64,000 nt of DNA, taken from Luteipulveratus flavus (lineage in GTDB: Bacteria > Actinomycetota > Actinomycetes > Actinomycetales > Dermatophilaceae). The DNA lies in contig NZ_JAROAV010000004.1 in assembly GCF_029439465.1 (NCBI RefSeq), positions 1-64,000 on the forward strand, in the 5' to 3' direction. Each line of letters opens with the position of its first letter. The first letter of the stretch is position 1. The notes under the pieces are model-generated. The model did no database searches, was not told the DNA's origin, and saw only the letters and a list, made by a program, of their open reading frames with translations. The translations under genes were made by a program, and so were the position numbers. This document shows, in pieces, positions 18,393-27,665 of the stretch.

Positions 18393-20246
18393 TCAGAAGG
18401 CCGACTCGTCGAGCTCCATCAGCTCGAGGTTGACGCCTTCGGCGATCGCACGGTCGGACGCCAGGCGCGGCAGCACGGTCTGGGCGAAGAACTTCGCCGC
18501 GGCGACCTTGCCGGTGTAGAACGCCTGGTCCTTGCCCGCGTCACCCGCGTCGAGGCGGGCCTGGGCGACCTCGGCCTGACGCAGCAGCAGCCAGCCGATG
18601 ACGACGTCGCCGGCGGCCAGCAGGAGCCGTACCGAGTTGAGGCCGACCTTGTAGGCCTCCTTCGGCTGCTCCAGCGCGCCGAACGCGTGGTTGCCCATGA
18701 CCTCCAGGATCGCCTGCAGGTTGGCGACCGCCTGGCCGAGCAGCTCGCGCTCGCCGGCGATCTTGTCGTCGCTGCCGCCGCCCTTGACGGTCTCGGCGAT
18801 CTGCTGCGCGAGCCAGCCGATGGCCTGGCCCTGGTCCTTGATGATCTTGCGGAAGAAGAAGTCCAGGGACTGGATCGCGGTCGTGCCCTCGTACAGCGTG
18901 TCGATCTTGGCGTCACGCACGTACTGCTCGATCGGGTACTCCTGCAGGAAGCCGGAGCCGCCGAACGTCTGCAGCGACTCGGTGCCGAGCAGCACCCAGG
19001 CGCGCTCGGAGCCGACGCCCTTGACGATGGGCAGCAGCAGGTCGTTGACCCGGTTGGCCAGCGCGGCCGGCGAGTCGTTCGGGATGGTCTCGACGCCGGT
19101 CTTCAGCTGCTCGGCGTCGACGGTGTCCTGCTGGGTCGCGGTGAAGACCACCAGCGCGCGCAGACCCTCGGCGTACGCCTTCTGCGTCATCAGCGAACGA
19201 CGCACGTCCGGGTGGTGGGTGATGGTGACGCGCGGCGCGTCCTTGGCCGGCGTGGTCATGTCGGCACCCTGCACGCGCTCCTTGGCGTACTCCAGCGCGT
19301 TCAGGTAGCCGCTGGACAGCGTCGCGATGGCCTTCGAGCCGACGAGCATCCGGGCGTGCTCGATGACGCGGAACATCTGGGCGATGCCGTCGTGCTTGTC
19401 GCCGAACAGGGTGCCGACGGCCGGCTCCTGGTCGCCGAAGGTGACCTCGCAGGTCGTGGAGACCTTCAGGCCCATCTTGTGCTCGACGTTGGTGACGTAC
19501 GCGCCGTTGCGCTCGCCGAGCTCACCGGTCTCGAGGTCGACGTGGAACTTCGGGACGATGAAGAGCGACAGGCCCTTGGTGCCGGGGCCGGCGCCCTCGG
19601 GGCGGGCCAGCACGAAGTGGATGACGTTGTCGACCATGTCGGACTCGGCCGAGGTGATGAAGCGCTTGACGCCCTGGACGTTCCAGGTGCCGTCGTCGTT
19701 CTGCGCGGCCTTGGTGCGACCCGCGCCGACGTCCGAACCGGCGTCCGGCTCGGTCAGCACCATCGTGCAGTGCCAGCCCTTCTCGACGATCCACTTCGCG
19801 AGCTTCTTCTGCTCGTCGTTGCCGAGCACGTACAGCAGCTTGGCGAAGGAGTAGGAGGCGGCGTACATCGCGATCGCCGGGTTCGCGCCGAGGACCATCT
19901 CGTTCATGGCCCACTTCAGCGACGGCGGGACGACGGTGCCGTCCAGCTCGGCCGGGACGTCGACGTTCCAGAAGCCGGACTCCTGGTAGGCGGCGTAGCT
20001 CTTCTTGAAGCTCTCCGGGACCGCGACGCTCTTGGTCTGCGGGTCGTACACGGGCGGGTTGCGGTCCGCGTCGTCGAAGGAGGCGGCCAGCTCGGTCTCG
20101 GCCAGCTCGGCGACGCCCTTCAGCATGTCGCGCGCGGTCTCGACGTCCACGTCCTCGTACGGACCCCGGCCGAGGACCTCACCGCGGCCGAAGACCTCGA
20201 ACAGGTTGAACTCGAGGTCGCGAACGTTGCTCTTGTAGTGACCCAT
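18393..20246 (-). CDS. fadE5: Acyl-CoA dehydrogenase, FadE5-like
   Basis: A 617-aa flavoenzyme that introduces the 2,3 double bond into acyl-CoA. The start [19 protein letters not shown] and overall length match mycobacterial FadE5, a broad-specificity acyl-CoA dehydrogenase. The FAD/substrate core includes [39 protein letters not shown]-type C-terminal helices and [20 protein letters not shown]. Electrons would pass through ETF to EtfD, encoded elsewhere in this window. GAAGGGG upstream supports the ATG. Two palindromic operators lie 79-115 nt upstream. A strong terminator follows. Confidence 0.92.
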   Translation of the reverse strand: MGHYKSNVRDLEFNLFEVFGRGEVLGRGPYEDVDVETARDMLKGVAELAETELAASFDDADRNPPVYDPQTKSVAVPESFKKSYAAYQESGFWNVDVPAELDGTVVPPSLKWAMNEMVLGANPAIAMYAASYSFAKLLYVLGNDEQKKLAKWIVEKGWHCTMVLTEPDAGSDVGAGRTKAAQNDDGTWNVQGVKRFITSAESDMVDNVIHFVLARPEGAGPGTKGLSLFIVPKFHVDLETGELGERNGAYVTNVEHKMGLKVSTTCEVTFGDQEPAVGTLFGDKHDGIAQMFRVIEHARMLVGSKAIATLSSGYLNALEYAKERVQGADMTTPAKDAPRVTITHHPDVRRSLMTQKAYAEGLRALVVFTATQQDTVDAEQLKTGVETIPNDSPAALANRVNDLLLPIVKGVGSERAWVLLGTESLQTFGGSGFLQEYPIEQYVRDAKIDTLYEGTTAIQSLDFFFRKIIKDQGQAIGWLAQQIAETVKGGGSDDKIAGERELLGQAVANLQAILEVMGNHAFGALEQPKEAYKVGLNSVRLLLAAGDVVIGWLLLRQAEVAQARLDAGDAGKDQAFYTGKVAAAKFFAQTVLPRLASDRAIAEGVNLELMELDESAF

Positions 20247-20324
20247 GCTGGCCCCTTCTCTGACTGATAGGACGCCGTGCCGGCCCGTGCCCGATCGATC
20301 GGGTGGCGGACTCGCCCACGTAAG

Positions 20325-20361
20325 TTACTCGCTAGTAATCCATTGTCCTACTGATGAGTAG
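20325..20361 (-). promoter_or_regulatory. Twin operator-like palindromes upstream of fadE5
   Basis: TTACTCGCTAGTAA (20325-20338) and CTACTGATGAGTAG (20348-20361) are both perfect dyads of the form YTACT-N4-AGTAR. Their centres are 23 bp apart, close to two helical turns. They lie upstream of the fadE5 start in the likely promoter. A closely related dyad sits before etfD. The size and symmetry fit a TetR-family regulator; which one is unknown. Confidence 0.65.
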
Positions 20362-20405
20362 CAAACGCAACGTCCCGCGAAGTTCCGGCGCAGTAGCGGT
20401 GCGGC

Positions 20406-21809
20406 TCAGCGGTCGTGGGCGCGCCAGTCAACGCGCACGGCGGCAGGTCGGTGCGCCTCGTACCAGCGGGCCGCCCGGAGGACGCCGGCGTCGTCGAACC
20501 GCCGCCCGATGAGCTGGACGCCGACGGTCCGGCCGTCCGTCGTGAATCCGGCGTTGACGGTGGCGGCGGGCTGGCCGGACAGGTTGTACGGCGCGGTGAA
20601 GCCGATGTGCGCCATGCCCTGGTCGGTCTCGCCCCACGGCATCGGCCACTCGGCGGGGAAAGCGGCCATCGGCGCGACCGGCGAGAGCACCAGGTCGTAC
20701 GGCTGGGTCGCGGCGACCGTGCGGGCGCGGATCGTGTTGATGGCGGTGTAGCACTCCATCAGCCGCAGACCGCTCACGTCGCGCGCCGCCGTCACCCAGC
20801 GCACGATGAACGGCAGCACGCGCGCCTGCGCCTGTGGGTCGAGCGCGACGAGGTCGGCGTACGAGCGCACCCGCCAGAACGTGTCGAGCGCGTCGAGCAG
20901 CTCGGGTGACATCCACGGCTCGAGGGGTACGACCTCGGCGCCGGCCTCGGAGAAGACGGTGGCCGCCGCCTCGACGGTGCGGCGCACCTCCGGGTCCACG
21001 GGGAGGCCGCACCCGGCGTCCAGGAGCAGACCGACGCGGAGGCCGCGTGGCTCGAAAGACGTTTCTTCCCAGTCGATCTCGGTAGCTGGCAGACTCGCCC
21101 AGTCTCGCGGGTCGGGCTGGGCGATGACCCGCATGAGCAACGCGATGTCCTCGACGGAACGAGCGAGGGGGCCGGCCACCCGCCCGAGGTACGGCGTGTC
21201 GAGGGGTACGCGGCCGTCCGACGGCTTGAGCGTGGCCAGACCGAGCCAGGTGCCGGGCAAGCGGATCGAACCGCCGATGTCCGTACCGACGTGGAGCGGC
21301 CCGTACCCGCCGGCGGCCGCCGCTCCCGCGCCCGAGCTGGAGCCTCCGGTCGTGAGGGTCGGGTCCAGCGGGCTGCGGGAGATGCCGTGCAGGCTGGACA
21401 CGCCGGAGGAGAGCATTCCCCAGTCGGGCATCACGGTGGACCCGAGGACGACCGCGCCGGCCCCGAGTACCCGTTCGGTGATCGGCGCATCCCGCGTGGG
21501 GAGGACGGCCGGAGAGCCGGCGTTCCCGGCGCGGAGCGGGATGCCGCGGCGAGCGACGTTCTCCTTCACCGTGATCGGGACACCGTCGAGCGGACCGATC
21601 GGTGCGGAGCGGACCCACCGTTCGGTCGATGCTGCGGCCTGGCGCTCCGACGTCTCGGCGGAGTCCTGGGCGAGCGCGTTGAGGACCGGTTCGCGTCGTT
21701 CGACGACCGCCCGCACGGCGCGATGGACCTCGGTCGGGGAGAAGTCACCCCGTGCGTACCCGGTGATCAGCTGGGTGGCGCTGCGCCACGCGAGGTCCTC
21801 GTCCGCCAT
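20406..21809 (-). CDS. Amidase (amidase-signature family)
   Basis: A 467-aa hydrolase of the amidase-signature family. The Ser-cisSer-Lys triad is visible: Lys in GVPITVKENVARRG, the glycine/serine-rich TTGGSSSGAGAAAAGGYGP, and the nucleophile Ser in GTDIGGSIRLPG. ATG at 21809 opens with MADEDLAWRS and gives normal length. There is no signal peptide. It acts on an unknown amide; close relatives range from aliphatic amidases to the GatA subunit, but the lack of gatB/gatC neighbours argues against tRNA amidation. It is upstream of fadE5 on the same strand, separated by the operator region. Confidence 0.9.
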   Translation of the reverse strand: MADEDLAWRSATQLITGYARGDFSPTEVHRAVRAVVERREPVLNALAQDSAETSERQAAASTERWVRSAPIGPLDGVPITVKENVARRGIPLRAGNAGSPAVLPTRDAPITERVLGAGAVVLGSTVMPDWGMLSSGVSSLHGISRSPLDPTLTTGGSSSGAGAAAAGGYGPLHVGTDIGGSIRLPGTWLGLATLKPSDGRVPLDTPYLGRVAGPLARSVEDIALLMRVIAQPDPRDWASLPATEIDWEETSFEPRGLRVGLLLDAGCGLPVDPEVRRTVEAAATVFSEAGAEVVPLEPWMSPELLDALDTFWRVRSYADLVALDPQAQARVLPFIVRWVTAARDVSGLRLMECYTAINTIRARTVAATQPYDLVLSPVAPMAAFPAEWPMPWGETDQGMAHIGFTAPYNLSGQPAATVNAGFTTDGRTVGVQLIGRRFDDAGVLRAARWYEAHRPAAVRVDWRAHDR

Positions 21810-21865
21810 CCGCTCATCCTGCCCCGGTACGCCGACCGACTCGCGCGACCGGCCGGACAGCGCGA

Positions 21866-21893
21866 AGCGGGGCCGCCCGACGGCGGCCCCGCT
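21866..21893 (-). terminator. Hairpin after the disordered-protein gene
   Basis: A 12-bp perfect stem (AGCGGGGCCGCC with its complement, 21866-21877 and 21882-21893) with a 4-nt loop lies 20 nt past the stop of the 416-aa gene and before the amidase start. Confidence 0.7.
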
Positions 21894-21913
21894 CCCTGGT
21901 GATCGACGGCGGC

Positions 21914-23164
21914 TCAGCGCTGGTCGTCGCGCCGGAGCCGGTCGCGCCAGGACCGGCCCTGCTTCTCCTCGTCGGTGGCGTCGGTCTCCCACGCCGGGCG
22001 GTCCGCGTCCGTCCCCCGCTCGCCGGCGACGTGCTGACCGGGCTCACCCTGGACGTGCTGACCGGGCTCACCCTCGAGGTCCTGGCCCGGCCGGCCGGTG
22101 GCGCCCTGGTCCGGAGTCACGTCTCCCCGATCGGTCTCGGGGAGGCGGGCGGCGGGCTGGCCGTCGCCCTGAGCCGCGACACCGGGCCGGTCCTCGCCTG
22201 CCGGGGCAGGCACGGCGCCGGCCTGGTCACGACCTGCTGCCGCACCGGACGGCACGCCGCTCTGCTGGCCCCCGCGCGCGAAGTCCTGTGCGCGCGGGAC
22301 GTCGTCCGACTGGTCGACACCGTGCCGACCCGCCTGCTCGTCGCTGTAGCTGGCGTGCGAGCCGGACGTCGCACCGGCCCGATCGCTGTCGGGCGCGGTG
22401 TGCGTGGGAGGTACGGCGCCGCCCGGCTGGTCGTGACCCAGGTCCTGGTCGCGAGCCGGGGGCATCGCGCCGGTGGGACGACCGGCATCGTCCAGATCAC
22501 GGCCGTGGCCCGAGTGCGTCGGAGGGACCGGACCGCCCTGCTGGTCCTGGCCAATCCGGTCGCGTCCGAGGCTGTCGTCCTGACCGACGCGGTCGTGTCC
22601 GAGTCCACCCTGGCGGGTGTCGTCCTGGCCGATGCGGTCGTGATCCGCGGATCCCGGCGCAGCGGCGACCGGCGGGACCTGCTGGCGCGCCGATCCGTCA
22701 TGAGAGGCGCGGTCCGACGCCGCACGTGCTGTGGTGCCGTCCGTGTCGGCGGCGTGCCGGCCGCGGTCACCCTCGACCCGGCCGTCCTGCCCGTCCAAGC
22801 GACGGCCGTCGGCGTCGGTGTCGACGTCGGGGTCGACACGGTCCGCCTCACGCAGCTGGTCGTGGTAGGACGAACGCTCGGTGTCGGCCGCCTCCTGCCG
22901 GCGGGCGGCCTCGGACTCCAGCTTCTGGGCCTCGGCGTTCTTGCGGTCGGCCTCGGCGCGCGTCTCCCGGGCCTGCGCCGACGCGCGCTGGGCGTCGGCC
23001 TCCTTCTCCTGCACGGTGCGTGCCTGGCCCTGAGCCTGCTCGCGCAGGTCGGCGGCCTGGGCGCGGTGTGCGTCTGCACGCCGGCGTCGCATCATCGGCA
23101 GGATCAGCAGCACGAGCGCGATGAGCACGACTGCTGCGATGATCCACCACCAGATGGCGTCCAT
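21914..23164 (-). CDS. Membrane-anchored, mostly disordered hypothetical protein
   Basis: A 416-aa protein of unknown function. Residues about 2-26 are a single membrane segment (DAIWWWIIAAVVLIALVLLI) followed by RRRR, so the rest probably faces the cytoplasm. Residues about 30-110 are a long charged helix (LREQAQGQARTVQEKEADAQ), likely coiled coil. The remaining 300 residues are Asp/Gly/Gln/His/Pro-rich and low in hydrophobics, with loose repeats of DRIGQDD and an exact GEPGQHV duplication. GAGGAAG supports the ATG at 23164. The codon pattern in the disordered part is repetitive, suggesting growth by duplication. Confidence 0.75.
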   Translation of the reverse strand: MDAIWWWIIAAVVLIALVLLILPMMRRRRADAHRAQAADLREQAQGQARTVQEKEADAQRASAQARETRAEADRKNAEAQKLESEAARRQEAADTERSSYHDQLREADRVDPDVDTDADGRRLDGQDGRVEGDRGRHAADTDGTTARAASDRASHDGSARQQVPPVAAAPGSADHDRIGQDDTRQGGLGHDRVGQDDSLGRDRIGQDQQGGPVPPTHSGHGRDLDDAGRPTGAMPPARDQDLGHDQPGGAVPPTHTAPDSDRAGATSGSHASYSDEQAGRHGVDQSDDVPRAQDFARGGQQSGVPSGAAAGRDQAGAVPAPAGEDRPGVAAQGDGQPAARLPETDRGDVTPDQGATGRPGQDLEGEPGQHVQGEPGQHVAGERGTDADRPAWETDATDEEKQGRSWRDRLRRDDQR

Positions 23165-23376
23165 GGATCTTCCTCTCACTGGATGTGATCTGTGCCACCG
23201 AACCTAGCGGCGAAATCCCCGGACTGGCGGTGTTTCCCCCGCGTGCCGGACGGCCGGATGTCCAGGAACGGCCCGCAGAAGACCAGTGGTGTGCTGCTGC
23301 GCGCCGGCTCGCGCGTACGCCATGCTGGATCCCTGATGCGACGTGTCGACGCGTCGCCGCTGGATTAGGAGTGCCG

Positions 23377-24918
23377 ATGTCCCTGCGCCGTCCTCGTGTG
23401 CTGGTGTCCGTGGTCGGGTTCAGCCTGCTGGCGGGCTGCTCGGCCGGGTCGTCCTCCGAGGAGAGCTCCTCGGCGACCGCGGCACCGAGCTCCGGAGGCG
23501 GCGGCGCGCAGGGACCGAGCAACGACCCGATCAGCATCGGGCTCGTCGCGGAGCCCGCCAGCCTCGACTTCACCAAGAACGACGGCGCCGCCATCCCGCA
23601 GGCCGAGCTGGGCAACATCTACGAGACGCTGGTGAAGCAGGACCAGGACGGCAAGATCGTGCCCGGTCTCGCGACCAGGTGGACCGTCAGCCCGGACCGG
23701 AAGACGTACACGTTCGACCTGCCGGCGAACGCCACGTTCAGCACCGGCGCCAAGGTGACCGGCGCGGACGTCGCGTACTCCATCGACCAGGTGAAGACGA
23801 AGTGGACCATCGGGCTCAAGGCGAAGATGGACCCGGTCAGCGCCGTCGACGCGACGAGCCCGACCCAGGTCAAGGTCACGCTCTCCAAGCCCAGCAACAG
23901 CTGGCTGTTCGACATGACCACCCGCGTCGGTGCGATCTTCCCGAAGTCGGGCGGCGACCTGGCGAACAAGCCGGTCGGGTCGGGCCCGTACACCTTCACC
24001 CGGTGGAATCGCGGCGACTCGATCGTCCTGACCCGCAACGACAAGTACTGGGGGCAGAAGCCGCACTTCAAGACCGTGACGCTGAAGTACTTCAAGGACC
24101 CGACGGCCCTGAACAACGCGCTGCTGTCCGGGACGATCGACGTCGTCAGCACGCTGCAGGCACCGGAGGCGCTGTCGCAGTTCCCCACGAGCAAGTACCA
24201 GGTCATCGAGGGCACGACCAACGGCGAGGTCGTCCTGTCGATGAACAACTCGCGAGCACCGTTCACCGACAAGCGAGTTCGCCAGGCCGTGCGGTACGCC
24301 ATCGACCACAAGGGCCTCATCGACACCTGCTGGGCGGGCAAGGGGCAGCAGATCGGGTCGATGGTCCCGCCCACCGACCCGTGGTACGAGGACCTCACGA
24401 AGGTCACGCCGTACGACCAGGCGAAGGCCAAGTCGCTGCTGCAGCAGGCCGGCAAGGTCGGCGCCACCGTGCGCCTGCGGCTGCCGAACTTGCCCTACGC
24501 CACCGCCTGCGGGCCGGTGGTCAAGAGCATGCTCGAGCAGGTCGGTCTCAAGGTGAAGATCGACACCCTGGAGTTCCCGGCAGCATGGCTGACGACCGTG
24601 TTCAAGAACGCCGACTACGACATGTCGATCATCGCTCACGTCGAACCTCGTGATCTGCCAACCGTTTTCGGAGATCCGACGTACTACACGAGGTACAACA
24701 ACCCGCAGCTCGAGCCGTTGCTGGCCGCCGCCGACCAGGGCAGCGAGACCGACCAGGTCACGAACATGAAGAAGGCCGCCCGGCTCCTGGCCGACGACGC
24801 CGCGGCGGACTTCCTGTTCCTGCTCCCGAACCTGATGGTCGCCGACAAGGGCATCACGGGGCTGCCGAAGAACGCCATCACCGAGGGCTTCGACCTGGCC
24901 GCGCTCGGCCGCTCATGA
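23377..24918 (+). CDS. Oligopeptide ABC transporter substrate-binding lipoprotein
   Basis: A 513-aa family-5 solute-binding lipoprotein. The signal ends in the lipobox LLAGC, followed by a Ser-rich linker. The body carries SBP_bac_5 features: LVAEPASLDFTKNDGAAIP, NIYETLVKQDQDGKIVPGLA, VGSGPYTFTRWNRGDSIVLT and DKRVRQAVRYAIDHKGLI. It would capture peptides or similar ligands at the membrane surface for the permeases encoded next. AGGAG seven nt upstream fixes the ATG. The 212 nt before it are shared with the divergent disordered-protein gene. Confidence 0.93.
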   Translation: MSLRRPRVLVSVVGFSLLAGCSAGSSSEESSSATAAPSSGGGGAQGPSNDPISIGLVAEPASLDFTKNDGAAIPQAELGNIYETLVKQDQDGKIVPGLATRWTVSPDRKTYTFDLPANATFSTGAKVTGADVAYSIDQVKTKWTIGLKAKMDPVSAVDATSPTQVKVTLSKPSNSWLFDMTTRVGAIFPKSGGDLANKPVGSGPYTFTRWNRGDSIVLTRNDKYWGQKPHFKTVTLKYFKDPTALNNALLSGTIDVVSTLQAPEALSQFPTSKYQVIEGTTNGEVVLSMNNSRAPFTDKRVRQAVRYAIDHKGLIDTCWAGKGQQIGSMVPPTDPWYEDLTKVTPYDQAKAKSLLQQAGKVGATVRLRLPNLPYATACGPVVKSMLEQVGLKVKIDTLEFPAAWLTTVFKNADYDMSIIAHVEPRDLPTVFGDPTYYTRYNNPQLEPLLAAADQGSETDQVTNMKKAARLLADDAAADFLFLLPNLMVADKGITGLPKNAITEGFDLAALGRS

Positions 24919-24925
24919 GCCCTGC

Positions 24926-25873
24926 ATGATCCTGCGCCTGCTGAGCCGGCTCGCCGTGCTCGTCGCCAGCCTGGCGGTGAGCACGATGGTGGTATTCGGG
25001 TTCATGGTCGTGCTGCCGGGCAGTCCGGCGCGGGTCGCCCTGGGGGTCAACGCCTCCGACGCCTCGGTCGCCCAGCTGGAGCAGGAGTTCGGCCTCGACC
25101 GGCCGAAGGGCGTCCAGTACCTCGACTGGGTCGGCGGCCTGCTGCGCTTCGACCTCGGCCGCTCGTACGTCTCCCGCGCCGAGATCGCCCCGCAGATCGC
25201 CGACCGGTTGCAGGTGACGCTGTGGCTGGTGGTGACCTCGACGGTGCTCGCGCTCGTCATCGCCGTACCGCTGGGCGTGCTCATGGCCGTACGCCACCGA
25301 CGCGCGAGCGGCGTCCTGCTGTCCGCCCTGTCGCAGGTCGGCGTCGCGGTGCCGGCGTTCCTCGCGGGCGTGCTGCTCGTCGCGCTGTTCTCCGTACGCC
25401 TGGGCTGGCTGCCCGCGAACGGCTGGACGCCGCCGGTCGAGGACCCGGCCATGTTCCTCGAGCAGCTGGTGCTGCCGGTGCTGTCCCTCGGTCTCGTACA
25501 GGGCGCGGTGCTCGCGCGGTACGTCCGTTCGGCCGTCCTGGACGTGATGCGCGAGGACTACATCCGGACGGCGCGGGCGAAGGGGCTGCGGCCGATGCGG
25601 GCGCTGGTGCGGCACGGGCTGCGCAACGCCGCGATCCCGGTCGTGACCGTGCTGGGGCTGCAGCTCGCGACGCTGCTGGTCGGTGCGGTGGTCATCGAGC
25701 GGGTCTTCGTCATCCCTGGCCTCGGGTCCGGTCTGCTGGACGCCGTGGCCAACCGCGACCTGATCCTGGTGCAGGACATCGTGATGCTCCTGGTGACGGC
25801 CGTCCTGATCGTGAACTTCGTGGTCGACCTGCTCTACCTGGTGATCGACCCGCGGCTGCGGAGCGTCCGGTGA
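24926..25873 (+). CDS. Peptide ABC transporter permease (DppB-type)
   Basis: A 315-aa integral membrane permease of the DppB/OppB type with about six transmembrane helices. The N-terminus LLSRLAVLVASLAVSTMVVF is the first helix, and the cytoplasmic EAA-like loop that docks the ATPases is visible at IRTARAKGLRPMRALVRHGLRNAAIPV. It follows the binding-protein gene by 7 nt and overlaps the next permease gene by 4 nt (GTGA), so it is part of one operon. It pairs with the second permease to form the channel. Confidence 0.93.
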   Translation: MILRLLSRLAVLVASLAVSTMVVFGFMVVLPGSPARVALGVNASDASVAQLEQEFGLDRPKGVQYLDWVGGLLRFDLGRSYVSRAEIAPQIADRLQVTLWLVVTSTVLALVIAVPLGVLMAVRHRRASGVLLSALSQVGVAVPAFLAGVLLVALFSVRLGWLPANGWTPPVEDPAMFLEQLVLPVLSLGLVQGAVLARYVRSAVLDVMREDYIRTARAKGLRPMRALVRHGLRNAAIPVVTVLGLQLATLLVGAVVIERVFVIPGLGSGLLDAVANRDLILVQDIVMLLVTAVLIVNFVVDLLYLVIDPRLRSVR

Positions 25874-26703
25874 GACGGCGCAGCGGCACCCTGGTCATCG
25901 GCGGGTCACTGGTCGCGATGGTCATCCTCGCCGCGCTCGTCTCGTTCGTCTGGACCCCGCACGACCCGGGGCTCGTCGTCCCGCAGGACCGCCTCGCCGG
26001 CCCGTCCGGGAAGCACTGGCTGGGCGCGGACAAGCTCGGCCGCGACGAGCTCTCCCGCCTCATGGTCGGCGCTCGTACGACCCTGCTCGTCGGCATCGTC
26101 TCGGTCGGGGTCGCGGCGCTGATCGGTGTCCCGCTGGGCCTCGTCGCCGCGATGACCTGGCGCTGGCTCGGCGAGATCCTGATGCGGGTGAGCGACTTCG
26201 TCCTGGCGTTCCCGGCGGTGCTGCTGGCGATCATGCTGACCGCGATCTACGGCTCAGGCGTGGTCATCGCGATGATCGCCATCGGCATCTCCACGATCCC
26301 GGCGTTCGCGCGGGTCGTCCGCAGCGGCGCGCTCCAGGTGATGTCGACCGAGTACGTCGTCGCCGCCCGCGCGGCGGGCCGCCGACCGGTCGGGATCGGG
26401 CTACGCCACGTCCTGCCCAACGTGACCAGCCTGATCATCGTGCAGGCGTCGGTGTCGTTCGCGATCGCGATCCTCGCCGAGGCGGCGCTGTCCTTCCTCG
26501 GGCTCGGCGCCCCGCCGGACGTCCCGTCCTGGGGACGCATGCTGCAGGAGAGCCAGTCGCTGCTCCAGCAGGCGCCGCGGCTCGCGATCGTCCCGGGCGT
26601 CGCGATCGCGCTGGCGGTGCTCGGGTTCAACCTGCTCGGCGACGGCCTGCGTGACCTGCTCGACCCGCGGTTGCAGCAGCGTCGGGTGGAGGTGCAGCGA
26701 TGA
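25870..26703 (+). CDS. Peptide ABC transporter permease (DppC-type)
   Basis: A 277-aa permease of the DppC/OppC type. HDPGLVVPQDRLAGPSGKHW and LGADKLGRDELSRLMVGART are the typical sequence between the first and second helices; the ATPase-docking loop is VVAARAAGRRPVGIGLRHVLPNV, and ALSFLGLGAPPDVPSWGRML is the usual C-terminal signature. The GTG start overlaps the previous stop, and the end overlaps the ATPase gene (ATGA), which makes the start secure. Confidence 0.93.
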   Translation: MRRRSGTLVIGGSLVAMVILAALVSFVWTPHDPGLVVPQDRLAGPSGKHWLGADKLGRDELSRLMVGARTTLLVGIVSVGVAALIGVPLGLVAAMTWRWLGEILMRVSDFVLAFPAVLLAIMLTAIYGSGVVIAMIAIGISTIPAFARVVRSGALQVMSTEYVVAARAAGRRPVGIGLRHVLPNVTSLIIVQASVSFAIAILAEAALSFLGLGAPPDVPSWGRMLQESQSLLQQAPRLAIVPGVAIALAVLGFNLLGDGLRDLLDPRLQQRRVEVQR

Positions 26704-27665
26704 GCGCCGTGCTGAAGGCCGAAGGGCTGGGGGTTCACACCGGCGACCTGGCGCTCGTCCAGGACGTGACGCTGACCGTCGGCCGGGGTGAGCGGGTGGG
26801 CCTGATCGGCGAGTCCGGCTCGGGCAAGTCGCTCACCGCGCTCGCGCTCATGGGTCTGCTGCCCGAGGGTCTGCACGCAACCGGTTCCGTACGGCTGGAC
26901 GGGTCGCCGGCCGATCTGGTCGGCGCGGACGAGGACGAGCTCGCGCCGTTGCGCGGCAAGCGCATGTCGATGGTGTTCCAGGAGCCCATGACGGCGCTCA
27001 ACCCCACCATGCGGATCGGCGACCAGGTGGCGGAGGGGATGCTGCTGCACCGCGCGCATCGCCGGCGCGCCGCGGCCCGGTCCGCCGCCGTGGAGCTGCT
27101 GGACGACGTCGGCCTCCCCTCACCCGCGGAGGCCGCCCGCGCGTACCCGCACCAGCTCTCCGGCGGGCAGCGCCAGCGGGTCGTCGCGGCTATCGCGCTC
27201 GCCAACGACCCGGACCTGCTGATCTGCGACGAGCCCACGACCGCGCTGGACGTGACGGTGCAGGCGCTCGTCCTCGACCTCATCACTCGCGGCGTCGCCG
27301 CCCGAGATGCCGCGCTGCTGTTCATCACTCACGACCTCGGCGTGGTCGCGACGGTGTGCGACCGGGTGCTCGTGATGTACGGCGGCCGGATCGTCGAGGC
27401 GGGCGAGGTGGCGCAGGTGTTCACCCGGCCCCGGCACCGCTACACCTCCGGGCTGCTCGCCGCGTCCGACCTCGCTCGTACGGACGACGGCCGCCTGCTG
27501 ACGATCCCGGGCTCGGTGCCGCAGGCGGGTGCGTTCCCCGCGGGCTGCGTCTTCCGGAATCGTTGTGCCGCAGCGACATCCGCGTGCGAGACGCTGCCGT
27601 CCTGGGTGGGCCCGGACCCGGAGCACGGGCACGCCTGTGTCCACCCGGTGGAGGTGCCCGCATGA
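26700..27665 (+). CDS. Peptide ABC transporter ATPase (DppD-type)
   Basis: A 321-aa ATPase with Walker A GESGSGKSLT, signature LSGGQRQRVVAAIALANDP, Walker B LLICDEPTTALDVT and the switch His of FITHDLGVV. The C-terminal oligopeptide/dipeptide transporter extension carries a Cys-rich segment (GCVFRNRCAAATSAC) that in relatives binds an iron-sulfur cluster. It is coupled at both ends by 4-nt overlaps to the permease and to the second ATPase. Confidence 0.94.
   Translation: MSAVLKAEGLGVHTGDLALVQDVTLTVGRGERVGLIGESGSGKSLTALALMGLLPEGLHATGSVRLDGSPADLVGADEDELAPLRGKRMSMVFQEPMTALNPTMRIGDQVAEGMLLHRAHRRRAAARSAAVELLDDVGLPSPAEAARAYPHQLSGGQRQRVVAAIALANDPDLLICDEPTTALDVTVQALVLDLITRGVAARDAALLFITHDLGVVATVCDRVLVMYGGRIVEAGEVAQVFTRPRHRYTSGLLAASDLARTDDGRLLTIPGSVPQAGAFPAGCVFRNRCAAATSACETLPSWVGPDPEHGHACVHPVEVPA

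Noticed and set aside
20406-21809. Amidase gene as gatA (Asp/Glu-tRNA amidotransferase)
   Set aside because: No gatB or gatC neighbours are present and the sequence fits the general amidase-signature family.
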